The notes under the pieces are model-generated. The model was not told the origin of the DNA, made no database searches, and saw nothing but the letters and a program-made list of their open reading frames with translations. Below are positions 12,040 through 24,700 of a stretch of DNA of 64,000 bases, in pieces. Origin of the DNA: Cinnamomum chago (taxonomy: Eukaryota > Streptophyta > Magnoliopsida > Laurales > Lauraceae); assembly GCA_038049695.1 (NCBI GenBank), contig CP142453.1:14574001-14638000 (forward strand). Direction: 5' to 3'. Made by a program: the position numbers and the translations under genes. Within the stretch, counting starts at the first letter, position 1, and each line of letters starts with the position of its first letter.

Positions 12040-13180
12040 TGGAGATGTAACCGGAATTTTATAGTACTAAATATACCAAGGTCATGGTTTAGTATTCATT
12101 TTTTTGTGTTCATTTCATTTCTATAGAAGAGATGATTGTTTGATGGTCATTTATGAATCTTCGCTTGTGTCTTCGGTTTTAACAACCGATGGCAATACAA
12201 TTCTTGTAAAGGCAAGACTTCATGTGCATTTACCTTTTACTGTATTATAACAAGAACTTTGAGTGGGCCAACCTTATAATTCATCTAAACCATTTACATG
12301 CATGAGACCCCCCTCCTAATGGTTATTAGACTATGCACTTTGCACCTAACTGAATAGACTAGACCATTGTATCTCGGTTAATATTTCATTTTAATATAAA
12401 GCTAAACTTGTGGTAATGGACATGAAATTGACCTAGTTTTTATATTTGGATCCATCATGAGTGTATCTTCCATCCCACTCATGTTCCATGATTTGTGGAA
12501 TGTGCACAGTAAGACCATGTGACCACCGTGGTCCTGCTTGTGCAAGCTGAGAAGAGAGTATGAATATCGTACATGAATGAAATAATCAAATGCAATTGGG
12601 TGGATTGAAGATACGTTTCATTTGTTTAATGACAATAAAGTAGCCTACATCCGATCACATGGCCTAGGAGTCTAGGACTAGGAGATCGTCACTCCTATGG
12701 GCTATGGCCATGTGTATGAGGCCGAGGTTGCACCTCTGTAGGGCCCTTTTGATTTGTCCTATCCATGCAATGTCTCCTTTCAACCATTTTTTTAATTTTT
12801 TTTGGATAGTAATTCTATTGCCTCTGTTGCCTCTATCTACTCAGTAGATTTGATGAACGGAGGAAATTTAATGTCTCTCGAACCTCTTGTGATTTGCCGA
12901 TAAAAAGGTCTCCCTCAACTTGACCCATTTTGAACTTTTTCAGGGGTTGGGATGGTCGATTTAGCAATGGGTTATATTACAATGGTCTGATTCATTGATT
13001 GAAGGGTTATGTTTAGCTGAGAGGTACCTCTATCATTGTGAGAGGTAATTTTTATTATTACTTCATGGGAACCCCATGTGGAATCCAATATTCACACACA
13101 CCTACTCCCGTGAATTAGCACATATTAATCTCAATTATTCTTAACATTGGGTTGAGATTTTTATAAAATATATATAACTT
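12040..13180. other. intergenic, nothing recognised
   Basis: No exon, repeat boundary or RNA gene could be supported in this stretch. Confidence 0.35.
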
Positions 13181-13408
13181 AAAAGAAAGCGATAATCAGA
13201 TTGAAATGGTCTTTGCCCAAAATCATGCCAACAATGAGAGCTTCCAATGAATCCCATCTTACTATCACGGCGGTTTGCATCCAATTGGCTCCGGCGAGGG
13301 CTTGCAGTTTTCTTTACCCCTAAGAGAGAAGCCAAGGGCCATCCATGTAAATGCATTACCAGGTTTATTACTAGTGAAATATATTTTGGAACCATCAAAA
13401 GCATCTTC

Positions 13409-13480
13409 GGGCGTTTGGTCTAGTGGTATGATTCTTGCTTTGGGTGCAAGAGGTCGCGAGTTCGATTCTCGCAACGCCCC
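13409..13480 (+). tRNA. tRNA-Pro (anticodon TGG)
   Basis: The 72-nt gene folds as a full cloverleaf. The acceptor stem GGGCGTT pairs with AACGCCC, with C as discriminator. The D arm is GGTCTAGTGGTATGATT, the anticodon stem TCTTGC pairs with GCAAGA around TTTGGGT (anticodon TGG), and the T arm is GTTCGATTC. The A and B boxes look intact. CCA is not encoded, as expected of a nuclear gene, and there is no intron. Upstream, ATCAAAAGC gives the CAA motif typical of plant tRNA genes, preceded by AT-rich sequence. A T5 Pol III terminator follows at about 13487. It appears functional. Confidence 0.97.
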
Positions 13481-13486
13481 GCATTC

Positions 13487-13491
13487 CTTTT
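13487..13491 (+). terminator. Pol III T-run terminator of tRNA-Pro
   Basis: Five consecutive T residues begin seven bases after the mature 3' end, with a longer T run near 13505. This is the usual Pol III stop for plant tRNA genes. Confidence 0.75.
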
Positions 13492-13499
13492 TGTTTTTG

Positions 13500-15700
13500 G
13501 GATTCTTTTTTTTCAAATGAAGGGCATTGCCCAATTCTCCCTTCACCTGTAAATATATTTTTTTTCTTTCATTTATTTTGCTAGAAACCTATAAATCATA
13601 AATTTAATTGGCCATCACAAAGAGGTAATTCTTGCGACTCCTCATATTCTCTCTCTATCTCACAACTCTATCTATGCACGCCACGCTATATAAGAACCTG
13701 TAAAAATCTAATTTACTTTTAATTGGCTATCACAAAGAGGATATGTGATGAAAATAGTAAAAATATATGTAAAGAAGTGCGACCTATCTAGAGATTTAGC
13801 TAAAGATAGATTGGAACAGGTAAACATAGTTTATGTGACCTACCCAACAAAATTTAGACAAGGGTTTAATGAAGATGACAAAGATAGCTAAAAAAAAGAA
13901 GAATACCATTTACTCACAAGGCAACTCAAGTTGTTTTAAATGTGTTTAAGCCTGATTTAAACCCACATCTTATAGGTTTTCTTTACTTGTTAGCGCGCAA
14001 CTTGCTAAACCCTTCCCATGCCCATTTGGATGGATCTCTGCAAACCAAGTGCAGCCAATTAGATGTAAATAATGTTCATGCATTTGGATAACCTAAGCTA
14101 CAGGCAAGTGGCTGTTGTTTTGTTCTTTGCCTTGGAACAATTACAGAACAGGGGTCCCATGTAAAAAGTTACACGCAACTAAATTACAGGGAAATCCATA
14201 TCAAAGGTCCCAAACAGAATAGTTCTGATTACAGGTGACTCAGGCCAGGTTATACAGAGTTCAATTCCATAGTAACTATTAGGAGGTACGACAATGGCTG
14301 GCCGTCACTGAACTAAGAACAGATACGATATATCAGCCAAGTTAATCAAGGTGCAGTTCAGATAACAAGAAAGGATATGTGACATCCAAAAAGTTTGATC
14401 TGGGTCAGTCTGTTTAGGCCCTGTTTGGATCCTTCGAACTCGGTTGGCCTGCTCTTTGTTTGGCTTTACATCTAATTGTCTGCAACTCTGTTTATTGATT
14501 ATGGCAAACATGCAACAAACTCTCACTTACAGGTAACTCAGGTTATCCTGCACTCACCATAGGAAGATCCAAAACGCATAATGGTCAACACACCAAATTA
14601 GTGGCCCATAACTATTCACTTCCGGATGACAAATCTAGCTCTGACCCAAAGATGTTAAAGTCTCGGATCTCATAGATCAAAACTTAGCCACCAGATAAAC
14701 CAGTCTGGATCACTGAATCACAGGTAACAATCAAGAAATTTCAAGCCTTCTGCAGAAAACGCATATGAACAACGATTTCATGTTTAATGGATTCTTCATT
14801 ATTATTATTATTATTGATAGATGGAGAGTGAGAATATTGTTGAAACAAATAGTGCAGCAGACCCAAAATGCTGAATTAGCAAGCCTTCTTCAACATGTTA
14901 CAACAGCAGCACAGTCACAAATAACTAGCATAGGGTGAGCAACAATGGATCAGATGGGCACCTGCGCACTTTAGATTGATTTCAGAACCTGGAAAAAGGG
15001 CTTGGTCCTGTAAATGTTTAGTATTTAGCAGCCACTGGCAGCAGATGTGGACTGCTTACAAGTGAGAGTCATCGAGTTTGTGTGGCCTGCTATTTCAGCA
15101 GCTTGCATGGTAAAAACTAACAAGAACAACAATATCCCTGGCATTAATGCTTTAGGAGCTATTTGTTTGCATTATAATATGTAGGAATTCGTGGTCAAAT
15201 GAGCTCCACCCATGAATTATTAAAGAGGACCAGAGGGAACAATCTGAGGTGCAGGTAGCAAATAGCAATGACTTTCCTAGGATTTGAGTAACTAGGGTGA
15301 TGGCCTAGTATTCGGTTCTCATCTTCCCTCGATTCACTTTCCAATAAAGGAGAGGTATTTTTATGACCATTTTTGTATGTGCACCTTTGATCTTCATTTT
15401 CAACCATGTATGGCATGAATTCCTATGAAATTAGTTAACATTTCAAAAATAAATAAAAGTGTGCAGATCTGAAAAGCAAACTGCTTTGAATGAATGGTAA
15501 ACCAGACCATGGAAACCAAACTTACTCTCTTTTTTCTTTTCATAAATAGTTATTCAATACAGAGCTCCTCTACTTTAGCAACCAGCAACCCTTATTTATC
15601 ATGGGTTTTTCATTCAGGGTCCCCATTATCAGCCACCATTGAGCCATGTTTTACAGGTTTATATATCCATTTTCAGGTGAAATTGGTAAAAATGATTTCT
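13500..15700. other. intergenic and 3' flank of the oxidoreductase gene
   Basis: No coding sequence was found. The part nearest 15711 should hold the 3' UTR and polyadenylation site of the minus-strand oxidoreductase gene, but I cannot place the end. An imperfect pair (GAATTCGTGG near 15185 and CATGAATTCC near 15413) could mark a small decayed TIR element. Confidence 0.35.
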
Positions 15701-15710
15701 GGTGAGAATA

Positions 15711-18700
15711 TCAAAGCTTCGATCTCAGTCTCTTGTGTTCATCGAAGGTGATCATCACTTTTCCAATGACTTTCCTCTCTTTGATAGCAGCAAATGCAAG
15801 GTTTGCCTGTACAGAAGCACAAATTGAATTTAAATGTCAGGTTGCTAGATAATGTGACCATCCCTTCTTTCTTTCTTTCCTTTCCTTCTCGTTTTCAATC
15901 ATTAAAAAAAACCAAAAGTATTCCCATGAAGAGCCTTTAGCAATACCTCATAAATGTGGATATATTTGAACCTGAAACGAATAAGGGCTCCAACCCCGAT
16001 GGACCTAGTTTGAATTTCGAAACTCAGTCAAGTACTTCAATCAAGCATTTTGGAGGACCCGTGAAAGTCTCAACTGCTCAATTTAATTGCTTTGGGTAAC
16101 TAGAGATTTATTAAGCTGAGCATTTTGGACTTACAAATAGTTATTTAAGGTTTTATTCAATCAATATATATAGGATGAGGCTCACCTGCGGCTGTCTCTC
16201 ATGAGAGACACCATGTGGACCCACTTTTTCAGCATGTGGTAACCCCTATGATCAATCCAACCCCCTCATGTTCCATAAAAAAATATATGTAAAATAATTG
16301 TAAACATGGCAGGGCAAGGGCGGGCAACCAAAATCCAAACTTGCCTCACGACAAAATTTATAAACCTGTACCCGCCTTGAATCTGAAAAGCAACTAGCAG
16401 GGTCGAATCACCTGTTTAACCCAACCCATTGCTATCCTTGTGAAAGTTAGATGGGTTAGGCAGGTCAGCCGCGTCCAATTTGTTGAACTGTGGGTCAAGA
16501 TTTCCTGGCCTGTGACCGATCCATAAATGGAGTAGGTTAGACGCAGGTTGGGTAAAGATTCACCACCCTAGTTGAGGGCTATTGGAGGTTCAGACGTTCA
16601 GTAGCTTGTCAAATGACAAGTTGAAACTGGTTTAATAATTTTGACAAGGAAAGAGTTTTCATGAACTTTATTGGACAAAGAGAGTTGATCAACAAAAAGG
16701 TTTTTTGTTTTTTTTTTTTAATGGCATCAACAAAAATATTTTCAACAGTGTAAAGATTGTGTGAAACCATGAGAGATTTTTCTGTGAAATACATAGTCGG
16801 CCAAAATTTAGGGAAGTTAGGGAAAAGACCATTTCTTAAGGGAGGACAGATTCTTCCGCAACAGGTGCTTTGTAAGTTTGCAGGCAGAGACTAACAATCT
16901 TGGATGACAATGTTGGTTCTATGAATGTGTAGTGAAAAAGGTTTTCAGCAAATTCATAAGCCGCTTGCAGAAACTGGGAGGCATCATCGTTTAGGTGGGC
17001 TCCAGAAAAGAAATGCATGGAAGGAGTCACTTGCAGAGGCTTTTCTCAAGTCAATGTGAACAAGGCTTCACAATGCAATTCGAGGCAGGAAAGCATTGGG
17101 GTTATGGGGTGTGGGTACTTAAGAGAGAGATTTTGCAAGATGCATTTTCTCGGTTCTGTAGGGGAAAGAGTCAGAGAATCTTATAAAGCAAAAGTTCCCG
17201 CAATGAGGGTAGCTTTGAAAGAATTAAGGAATGAATTAGACCTAGGCTCAGTTTCTGCGGGAATCCCATAGCATGGGTACGTGGGAAGTGAAATGAATCT
17301 TGGAGGTTAGCTTTTGTTTTAGCTGAACTAAGCATTACAAAAGTCAGGACTGCTGAGATTCACCAATGACAAGAAAGTGTTAGGAATTTTCTAGATTGCA
17401 ATTTGATGGATGCATTTCATTCTAGCATCATTTGTTTCACACGCTTATGCATTATTTTAGATAAACTTGAAATCTTGTTTTATTCATGCATTGCTTTTAA
17501 GATTTGTAAAAGTATTGATTTATGTATGATTTGTATTTTCATCTTGGATGCATTTGATTTAGAAAAGAGTTTTCAAGAAATCAAGCAAGCCTTTGTTTTA
17601 AAAGTTTTGAATCTTTTTAGGCTTTTTATGTCATGTTTTAAAATCCATTAGAATCTTTAAAACATGTTTTCCTAGCTTGATTTAGTTGCCAAAAGGTCCC
17701 CCATAGAAAAACCTTCAAATATGCAAAAGTTGCAAAGGGAGGCTGTCCCGGTAGTGTTGCCGGTCGACCGAGAGGCAGGTCTCGGTCGACCGAGACAACT
17801 GGAGGTAATTTCTGCAGTTTTGAACTGAAACCTCCAACGGTCAGAAATCTGACCGTTGTGCCTTCCCGGTCGACCGAGACCTCTTTGTCGGTCGACCGAG
17901 GACTAGCCGTTGGCAACTTTTTGCTATAAATATGAGTTCTTTCCCTTGCCAAAAGTTGGGAATTTTTAACCCCTCCTTGAGAGGATTTGAGGCATATCAA
18001 AAGGGAAAAGAACCAAGGGATGAAAGGGAAGATTAGGAAAGCTAAAGCTTGGATTAATGAAGTTAAACCACCAAGTAGGCTCTTCCTTTCTTAATCATAT
18101 GTTTGCATGCTTTTGTTTTATTTTTGGTAAATCATTTCTAGCATGTTAAACTATGTTTGTGTTGTGTCCTTAACATATTTTATGTTTTGAGTTGATTTAT
18201 TGTTTTGGATACAACATCACATGATTCAATCCAAGTAGTACTTGAATTGGTAAATCAAAGTAGATCATGTTAATGAAAGAAACTTGGTAAATCATATGTA
18301 ACATGATTCCTATACTTGGTTGAATCTTTGGTTGTTGTTTTCCATCATAAGAAAATCACTTTCAAAAGTATCTTATGTTTTGGACTCAACTTCTTTACAA
18401 ATCATATGTTTTCATGTTTTGTTTTATCATTGGTAAATCTTGTAACATGTTAACCTATGATGTGTTGTATCCTTAGCATGTGTTATATTTTGAATAGATC
18501 TATTGTTTTGGATACATCACCATTGATTCATCAAAGTAGTACTTTATCTTTGGTAAATCTAAGTAGATCATGTTAATGAAATATGTAACATGATTCATAT
18601 ACTTTGTTGAATCATTGGTTGTTGTTTTTCCATCATAAGAAAATCTCTCTCAAATGTATCTTATGTTTTGGATCCAACATCATTACAAATCATATGTGTA

Positions 18701-21700
18701 TTATTGTTTTAATGCTTCACAACTTGCCTTACTTTGATTGGTAAATCTTTTTCAAGTTGTCCTTATAATTACATATGATTTGTCCCCTCTTTTCAATCAA
18801 ATCTATTTTTATGTTTTGAGCTTCATGTTGATTTGATTGACATCCCTATGCATCACATGTTTAGAGCTAATCCATTTCATACAACTTGTGTAACTTTGAT
18901 ATCATTAACAAGTTGTTACTTTTAACATGTGATTGCATTACATCCTCAATCATAAATGTTTTATGAGCTAAAACTTTCAAAAGCCTTAGGCATACATTTA
19001 TGAACTTTCATTTTCAAAATGATTGAGGACCACACACACACACTTCATTTGTTTTCATCTTTGCATTCATAGTGTGAGTGTGTATTTGTATTTCACTTCC
19101 ATATCCGCCTATTTAAGAGGCAATGTAATGAGCTTAATTGAATCTCCATCAAGTGTGTTAGACACTAAATTAGTGAGATAACCAACCTTTGGTTGAAGAG
19201 GTTATTGCTTAGCCTATAAAAGCATAGTGTATAGGTTGATGTTAAGCCTTGAAAAACATCATTGTAAGGTTATTGCTTAGCCTTGGAAAGCATATTGTAA
19301 AGGTTATTGCTTAGCCTATTGAAAAGCATAAATAGTGGAAATCCGGTGGGGTGTTGGATCACAAGCCGGTAGTGGATGTAGGCATTGAGGCCGAACCACT
19401 ATAAATACTTGTGTGATGGTGCTTGCTTTGTGGTGATTGCTTATATTAGCTTCCGCATATTGTTTGATAATCATCACTTGTGACTAGTTTGTTTTAAAGA
19501 AGTTAAAATTGTTAAAATTGGTCATAAAAGAAGCTCACCCTATTCACCCCCCCTCTAGGGTTCGGATCCCCATGGACTCACAGAAAGATGTCAAGAGGTA
19601 AATGGTGCTCATATGTCTTGCAGAGAGAATATATGGACAGTTCCCCTTTGCCAATAATTAACATTATGAGTATTGAAAATATAAGCATCAACATTAAAAT
19701 ACATCAAGATGGTCTACTTCTAAAATAACAAATAAAATTATATATATACATGCATTGCAACACCGTAAAACCTCATCAGGAAATCAATTCCGGAAACAAC
19801 CCAAATCCATGGACAAGGAAAAAACTGTAAGATAAAGCAAATATAAGCAGTAGAGGGGTATAAGAAATCTCCAACCTCCGATAAGCTGTAAGAGTGAGAA
19901 ATATTGATGGATATCCAGCCCCTTGCTAGCCATGATAGGAGCTCCTTGAGAGAGTCTTCAAGAACCTTGGGTCGATACACTCTGTAGCTCCCCCAGTAAA
20001 GTCCATGTACTGTCCAATTCTAAAATGCAAAGATTGAAGAATTCAGCAATCGAGCATATTAACAAATATGCAAAAGAACACAATCCACAAAAAAAAAAAA
20101 AAAAAAAAAAAAGCAAGTGCATTTTGCATTAGATACTCCATAATGAGGAACACATGTGTGCATAACGGCTAAAATGTATCCCCCTTCCTTGGTATACTAG
20201 GAATTGCTGAGTGAACTAACTAAACCTTCACACCCTCAAGCTATGATGCTTGGATATTTCAAAATAGGCAACATACCGTGTTGTATCTTATTGATACTTC
20301 ACTTTTTATGTGTAAATCTATGTCCCTGAAATATGCATGGCGTGTCTCTGCCGTATCTATGATGTATCTGGGAATCATAGCCCTCAAGATATGATGCTTG
20401 AATATTTCAAAATAGGCAACATACTGTGTTGTATCTTATTTGATACTTTACTTTTTATGTGTAAATCTATGTCTGTACCATCTGCATGGTGTGTCCCCGC
20501 CGTATCTATGATGTATGTATCAATGATGTATCTGGGAATCATAACCCTCAACATGATAAAATGAACGGAAATTGGAAAAAGAACCAACATTTGGACCAGA
20601 TATCCATCTGGATAGCTCAAAAAAAAAAAAAAATGACTTAGTTACCAGGGAATACAATAAAATTATGCAGTCCTGTATTATCACTTATACCTTAACAAGA
20701 GCAATGTTTGCTGGGATAACTGGGATTTCTCCACTTGCAAATCCTATGACCAAAATATTTGCTCCCCAATTCAGCAGCTTCATACTGTCCTTCGTAAGCT
20801 TTCCCCCAACTGGATCATATAGAACATCAACCCCTTTAAGTTTTCTCACCTTTAGAAACCCCTTCACACTTTCTATGATGTTTCCCTTGCTCAAGTCTAC
20901 AACATGGTCCACACCCAACGACTCTAGAAACCTAACTTTTTCAGCTCCCCTGCAATTTCAAAATACATGCCAACAATCGATTAGAATTTATTCAGAACTC
21001 AGTTGAGCCCATGCAAAGAAGACAATAAATACAAGCGGTCTTTGTTTTTTTTTTAAATAAAATTACCTGGCAACAGCAATCACAATTGAACCGCAAACCT
21101 TTCCTATCTGTACAGCTGAAAGCCCAACACCACCAGCTGCACCAAGAACGAGCAAGACCTGTGTTTCTATCAACATCAATCCTCACAAAAGCAACTCTAA
21201 AGGCCCAAACCATTGTTAAAGCAAGAAGAAATCTATATTATTCAACAAAACATCATATAGATCATAGGACAATTCATGTGTATGAGCCTGCCCCACAGAT
21301 GTTTGGAAATGATACCTTGGGATGGAGGTAAAGCTAAACAAATTGCTTATGTTCCAAGAATAGAGGATAGTGTAGGTTGTAAGAGATGTGAATGCATGAA
21401 TCCAACAGACTTCTTGAGTGTTGGGTTTACTTATGGCATGAGACAACTTGCAGCATGGGTCTAGCTTATTGATATGTTCAAGAAAAATCCATTTGAACCC
21501 ATGCATATGACTAGAATCAGTTATATGCAATTTCATGCAAGCCAAAGTTATCAAATAAGAACATTAAGAGTGTGGTTATTTGTTGTTAATATCCGTCACG
21601 AAATAGAAGGAAGCCAAAGATGATCACAAAATAACAAGCCCAGATCAGGTCCAGCCTGCTTAGGGCTAGATGTGGGCTTTGCTTTTTAGGCTGGTGGTGG

Positions 21701-24700
21701 AGCCCAACCTTGAGTCATTGACCTGTTGGCACAAAATGTGCCTACCAACTAAAGACCAGCCTGGCCTGACAAATTTAACATCAACAAGCCCAACATTTCA
21801 CTATGGCTGGGCCTGGATCAGATATTCAGATTCATGGGCTATATTAGGACCTGAACATTAGGCCCGATAGCTAAATGGTCTGGGCTTAAGCTAAGCTAGG
21901 TTTAGCCGGTGAAATGTGCAACCCCAGGCATCGATGCCAAATAAACAGCTAAGATAGACCAATCAGTCCAAATAAAATGAGCACAAAGTATAGCTGGAAT
22001 ATGGAAAGAATTGGATGCTAGGCTCCAAAGTTTAGAACAAAGATGCGTTCTTAATAAACACGAAATGTCAAATTCCTGATTCAGGTGTTCAACTTCATGC
22101 ACTTCTCTAGCAGACAATATTCCCTGTCCAAAAGGTACAAATACAGTTTATCCTTCTGCACTTCTCCAGGAGAAAATATTCCCAGCACATTGAAAGCTTC
22201 ATATACAGTTTGTTCTTCTGAATCAAATTCTTATGTTTAAATGAGGTCTAAAATTTTAACAAAACCAAGTTAACTAAGCTGGATGACAGATTTAACCAGG
22301 GAACAAACTGAAAAAAAAGGTGCACAAGTATGAAACAAAACAAGCTAAAAATAAACAGAGGAAAATGAACCCAATCAAAATGTGAACCCAAATTTATTCA
22401 TTCTCATGGCGGTTATTTCTGCTTCTTAAATTGTGCCATTATTTATCTTATTTTTCACGATTAAAATGATACAATACTGAAACTACTAGATCAAGAATAT
22501 ATATATATATATATTTAGAAATGAAGCCAAAACATACCTGCCCAGGACCCAATTTTGCTCTATGAACAAGCGCGACATGTGAAGTTCCAAATGCGACAGG
22601 AAGGGCGCCAGCAGCAACCAGATCACATCCATCAGGCACTAGATATCTTCAATTTAGCAACAAAGGAAAAATGTACAAATTATAATCATGATGAGTTGAA
22701 TGGATTTCCTTTTATAGGATAGATCTTGACAATAACAGTGAAAAACATGAAGGCCAGCAAAGGTCTTTGGAATCAAACACGCACACAAAAGTTACCTTGC
22801 AACAGTGACACCCAAGTGTCGTCAAACTATCCCTAAAAATTCTCCATTCTGCATTATACGAGTGATATGAATCTATTTTTCTTTCAACATTTAAAAGAAG
22901 CTGGAATACTGTAGGACAATTCTTTTTCTGTACAAATTTTCCGTCATCAAGTATGTATCTTTTCCAAACCACCCAACTTATGAACATATTCATCATTTCT
23001 GCTCGTTTCTTCTGGAAGACAAGATTACTCATGTTCTGATTTGTTCTTGGAATTAATCTGAACTCTTGTCTTTTATGTTCACCTATTGTATTTTCTGCCA
23101 CTGTTTGGTTAGATCTTACTTGTTACGAATCAGTATTCATTTATCATAAGCCACTCAATTCTCATCAGACTGCCACTGAAAGTGCTGTCCCCATTCGCAT
23201 ACCTGTAACTACTCCAATATCATTCCCAGCTGAAATAAGAGACCAAAGAATGCACTCAATCACATCAAGTTATTTCTAAAGACATGTTTTCAACATACTG
23301 ATAATGATAAAAAAACAAAATTGAGAGTAATTTTTTGCTGACAGGTCATACTAAAGAAGGTAAAATTATGGTTATCTGGATCATTGGATCAGAATTTTTG
23401 TGGTTGCAGTTTGCTTCTTGCCAATGAAACCGATTTGCCAGGGTAGAATGGAATTTTCATTTTGTGGACCACCCAAATAGACTCAACTATCAAGTGGACA
23501 AGTGAGGCCCAATTTAGTTATTGAAGATTCCAAGTTGATGATATGATGGGCCAAGTTACGGGCTATTTGGAGAATAGACGGCCAAAAATTGAATCATGAT
23601 GCAGGAGGTCCTGTGCCATTGTAAAATTGAACTCTCAACCAAATTCATGTAAACCCATCTATATTGCAATCCATAAAGAACCAACCTGCAATCTGGATTG
23701 CTGTGACCTAGATCATGGGTAAGTACAACAAGCTAGGTAGTACCTGGGAAAACACCTCCAAGTTCATTTTACCATAACTGAAGAAAAGTTGGGAAAGCGA
23801 CTGCCTTAACCAAGTTTAATGTTCCAACCAAGTAGAGTGAGCAGGAAAAAAATGAACAGAGATTATACTGACAATTTCAGTATGGACATGAAAACTGCCA
23901 GACCCTCTTTAAGGGGGTTGTCACGTTTTATAGTAATGTCCTCAGTGTACAATTACATGAATACCCTTTAGGAAGATTTTAAAGAGAGAATATGTACAAG
24001 GATAGATTAGGAAGAACTAATTTATAAGTAGTTATCTCCAAACTTCTCTTTCTTTGAATTAGTCTTGTAGAGGTATATCATGCTCCCCCAGTGCACCGAA
24101 ATTGGTACTCTCTTCACACTCCCGCTCAAATTGAAGCAGATCATCAAGAAGCATCAATTTACACCATAAGATTAGAACGATTGTGAGACATGGTTTTAGT
24201 AAATACATCAGTGATGTGCAAATGGGTGAGATTTTTTTTCCTGTTTTTGGTAAGAGGGACATGGGGGTAGCGATAGTTTCATCTTCAAGGTGTTCATAAA
24301 TGAAATGGTAATCAAAAGTGATATGTTTTACCCGTTTGTATGGATTGGCTATGAGTCTTATAGAGCTTTTATAATCAGTAGAGAGGGGCATAGAGGGGAG
24401 TAGGTATTGAGACAGAAACATAAAGTTTGCCTTCCTTTTTTTTCTTTTTCTTTTTGCCAGAAAGAAAAATTAACTTTTTTTTTAAGTAAATATTGTAAAC
24501 CAAATGATTTCGGAGCACTTAGAAGACATGGATCGATATTCAGATTCTGTAGATGACTCAAAGATGCTGCCATGTTTCTTACATTTTCAAGAAATCAAGG
24601 AATTCTCCAGAAAGATATACCAACTAGTTCCTGATTGACAAGTGTCAAGGCATCTTACCCAATCAACATTAGCATATGTAGTGAATTGCACTGAAGAATC

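Larger units (their letters stand above)
17378..19582 (+). mobile_element. solo LTR (Copia-like), 2.2 kb, in intron 5 of the oxidoreductase gene
   Basis: The block starts TGTTAGGAATTTTC and ends GACTCACA. It is flanked by the perfect 5-bp duplication GAAAG (17373-17377 and 19583-19587). TG...CA ends plus a 5-bp duplication define an LTR-type insertion, and no gag or pol is present, so it is most likely a solo LTR. Near its 3' end is ATTCACCCCCCCTCTAGGG, which I associate with the downstream part of plant Copia LTRs. A TATA box (TATAAATA, 17925-17932) and the palindrome cluster just upstream give the + orientation. Tandem units lie at 18093-18780 and short repeats of GGTTATTGCTTAGCCT at 19199-19325. 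It runs antisense to the host gene. Confidence 0.8.

Noticed and set aside
13195-13404. Open frames on both strands before tRNA-Pro
   Set aside because: Although the stretch is less AT-rich than its surroundings, neither strand gives a recognisable plastid, mitochondrial or nuclear protein.
16290-16575. GGGCGGG-rich segment in intron 5 as a TIR element
   Set aside because: It has the texture of decayed repeats, but the two ends do not pair convincingly.
23190-23230. Possible extra exon of the oxidoreductase gene in intron 1
   Set aside because: It has AG and GTATG borders, but exons 1 and 2 already join in phase to give [10 protein letters not shown], matching the family, so no exon is needed.
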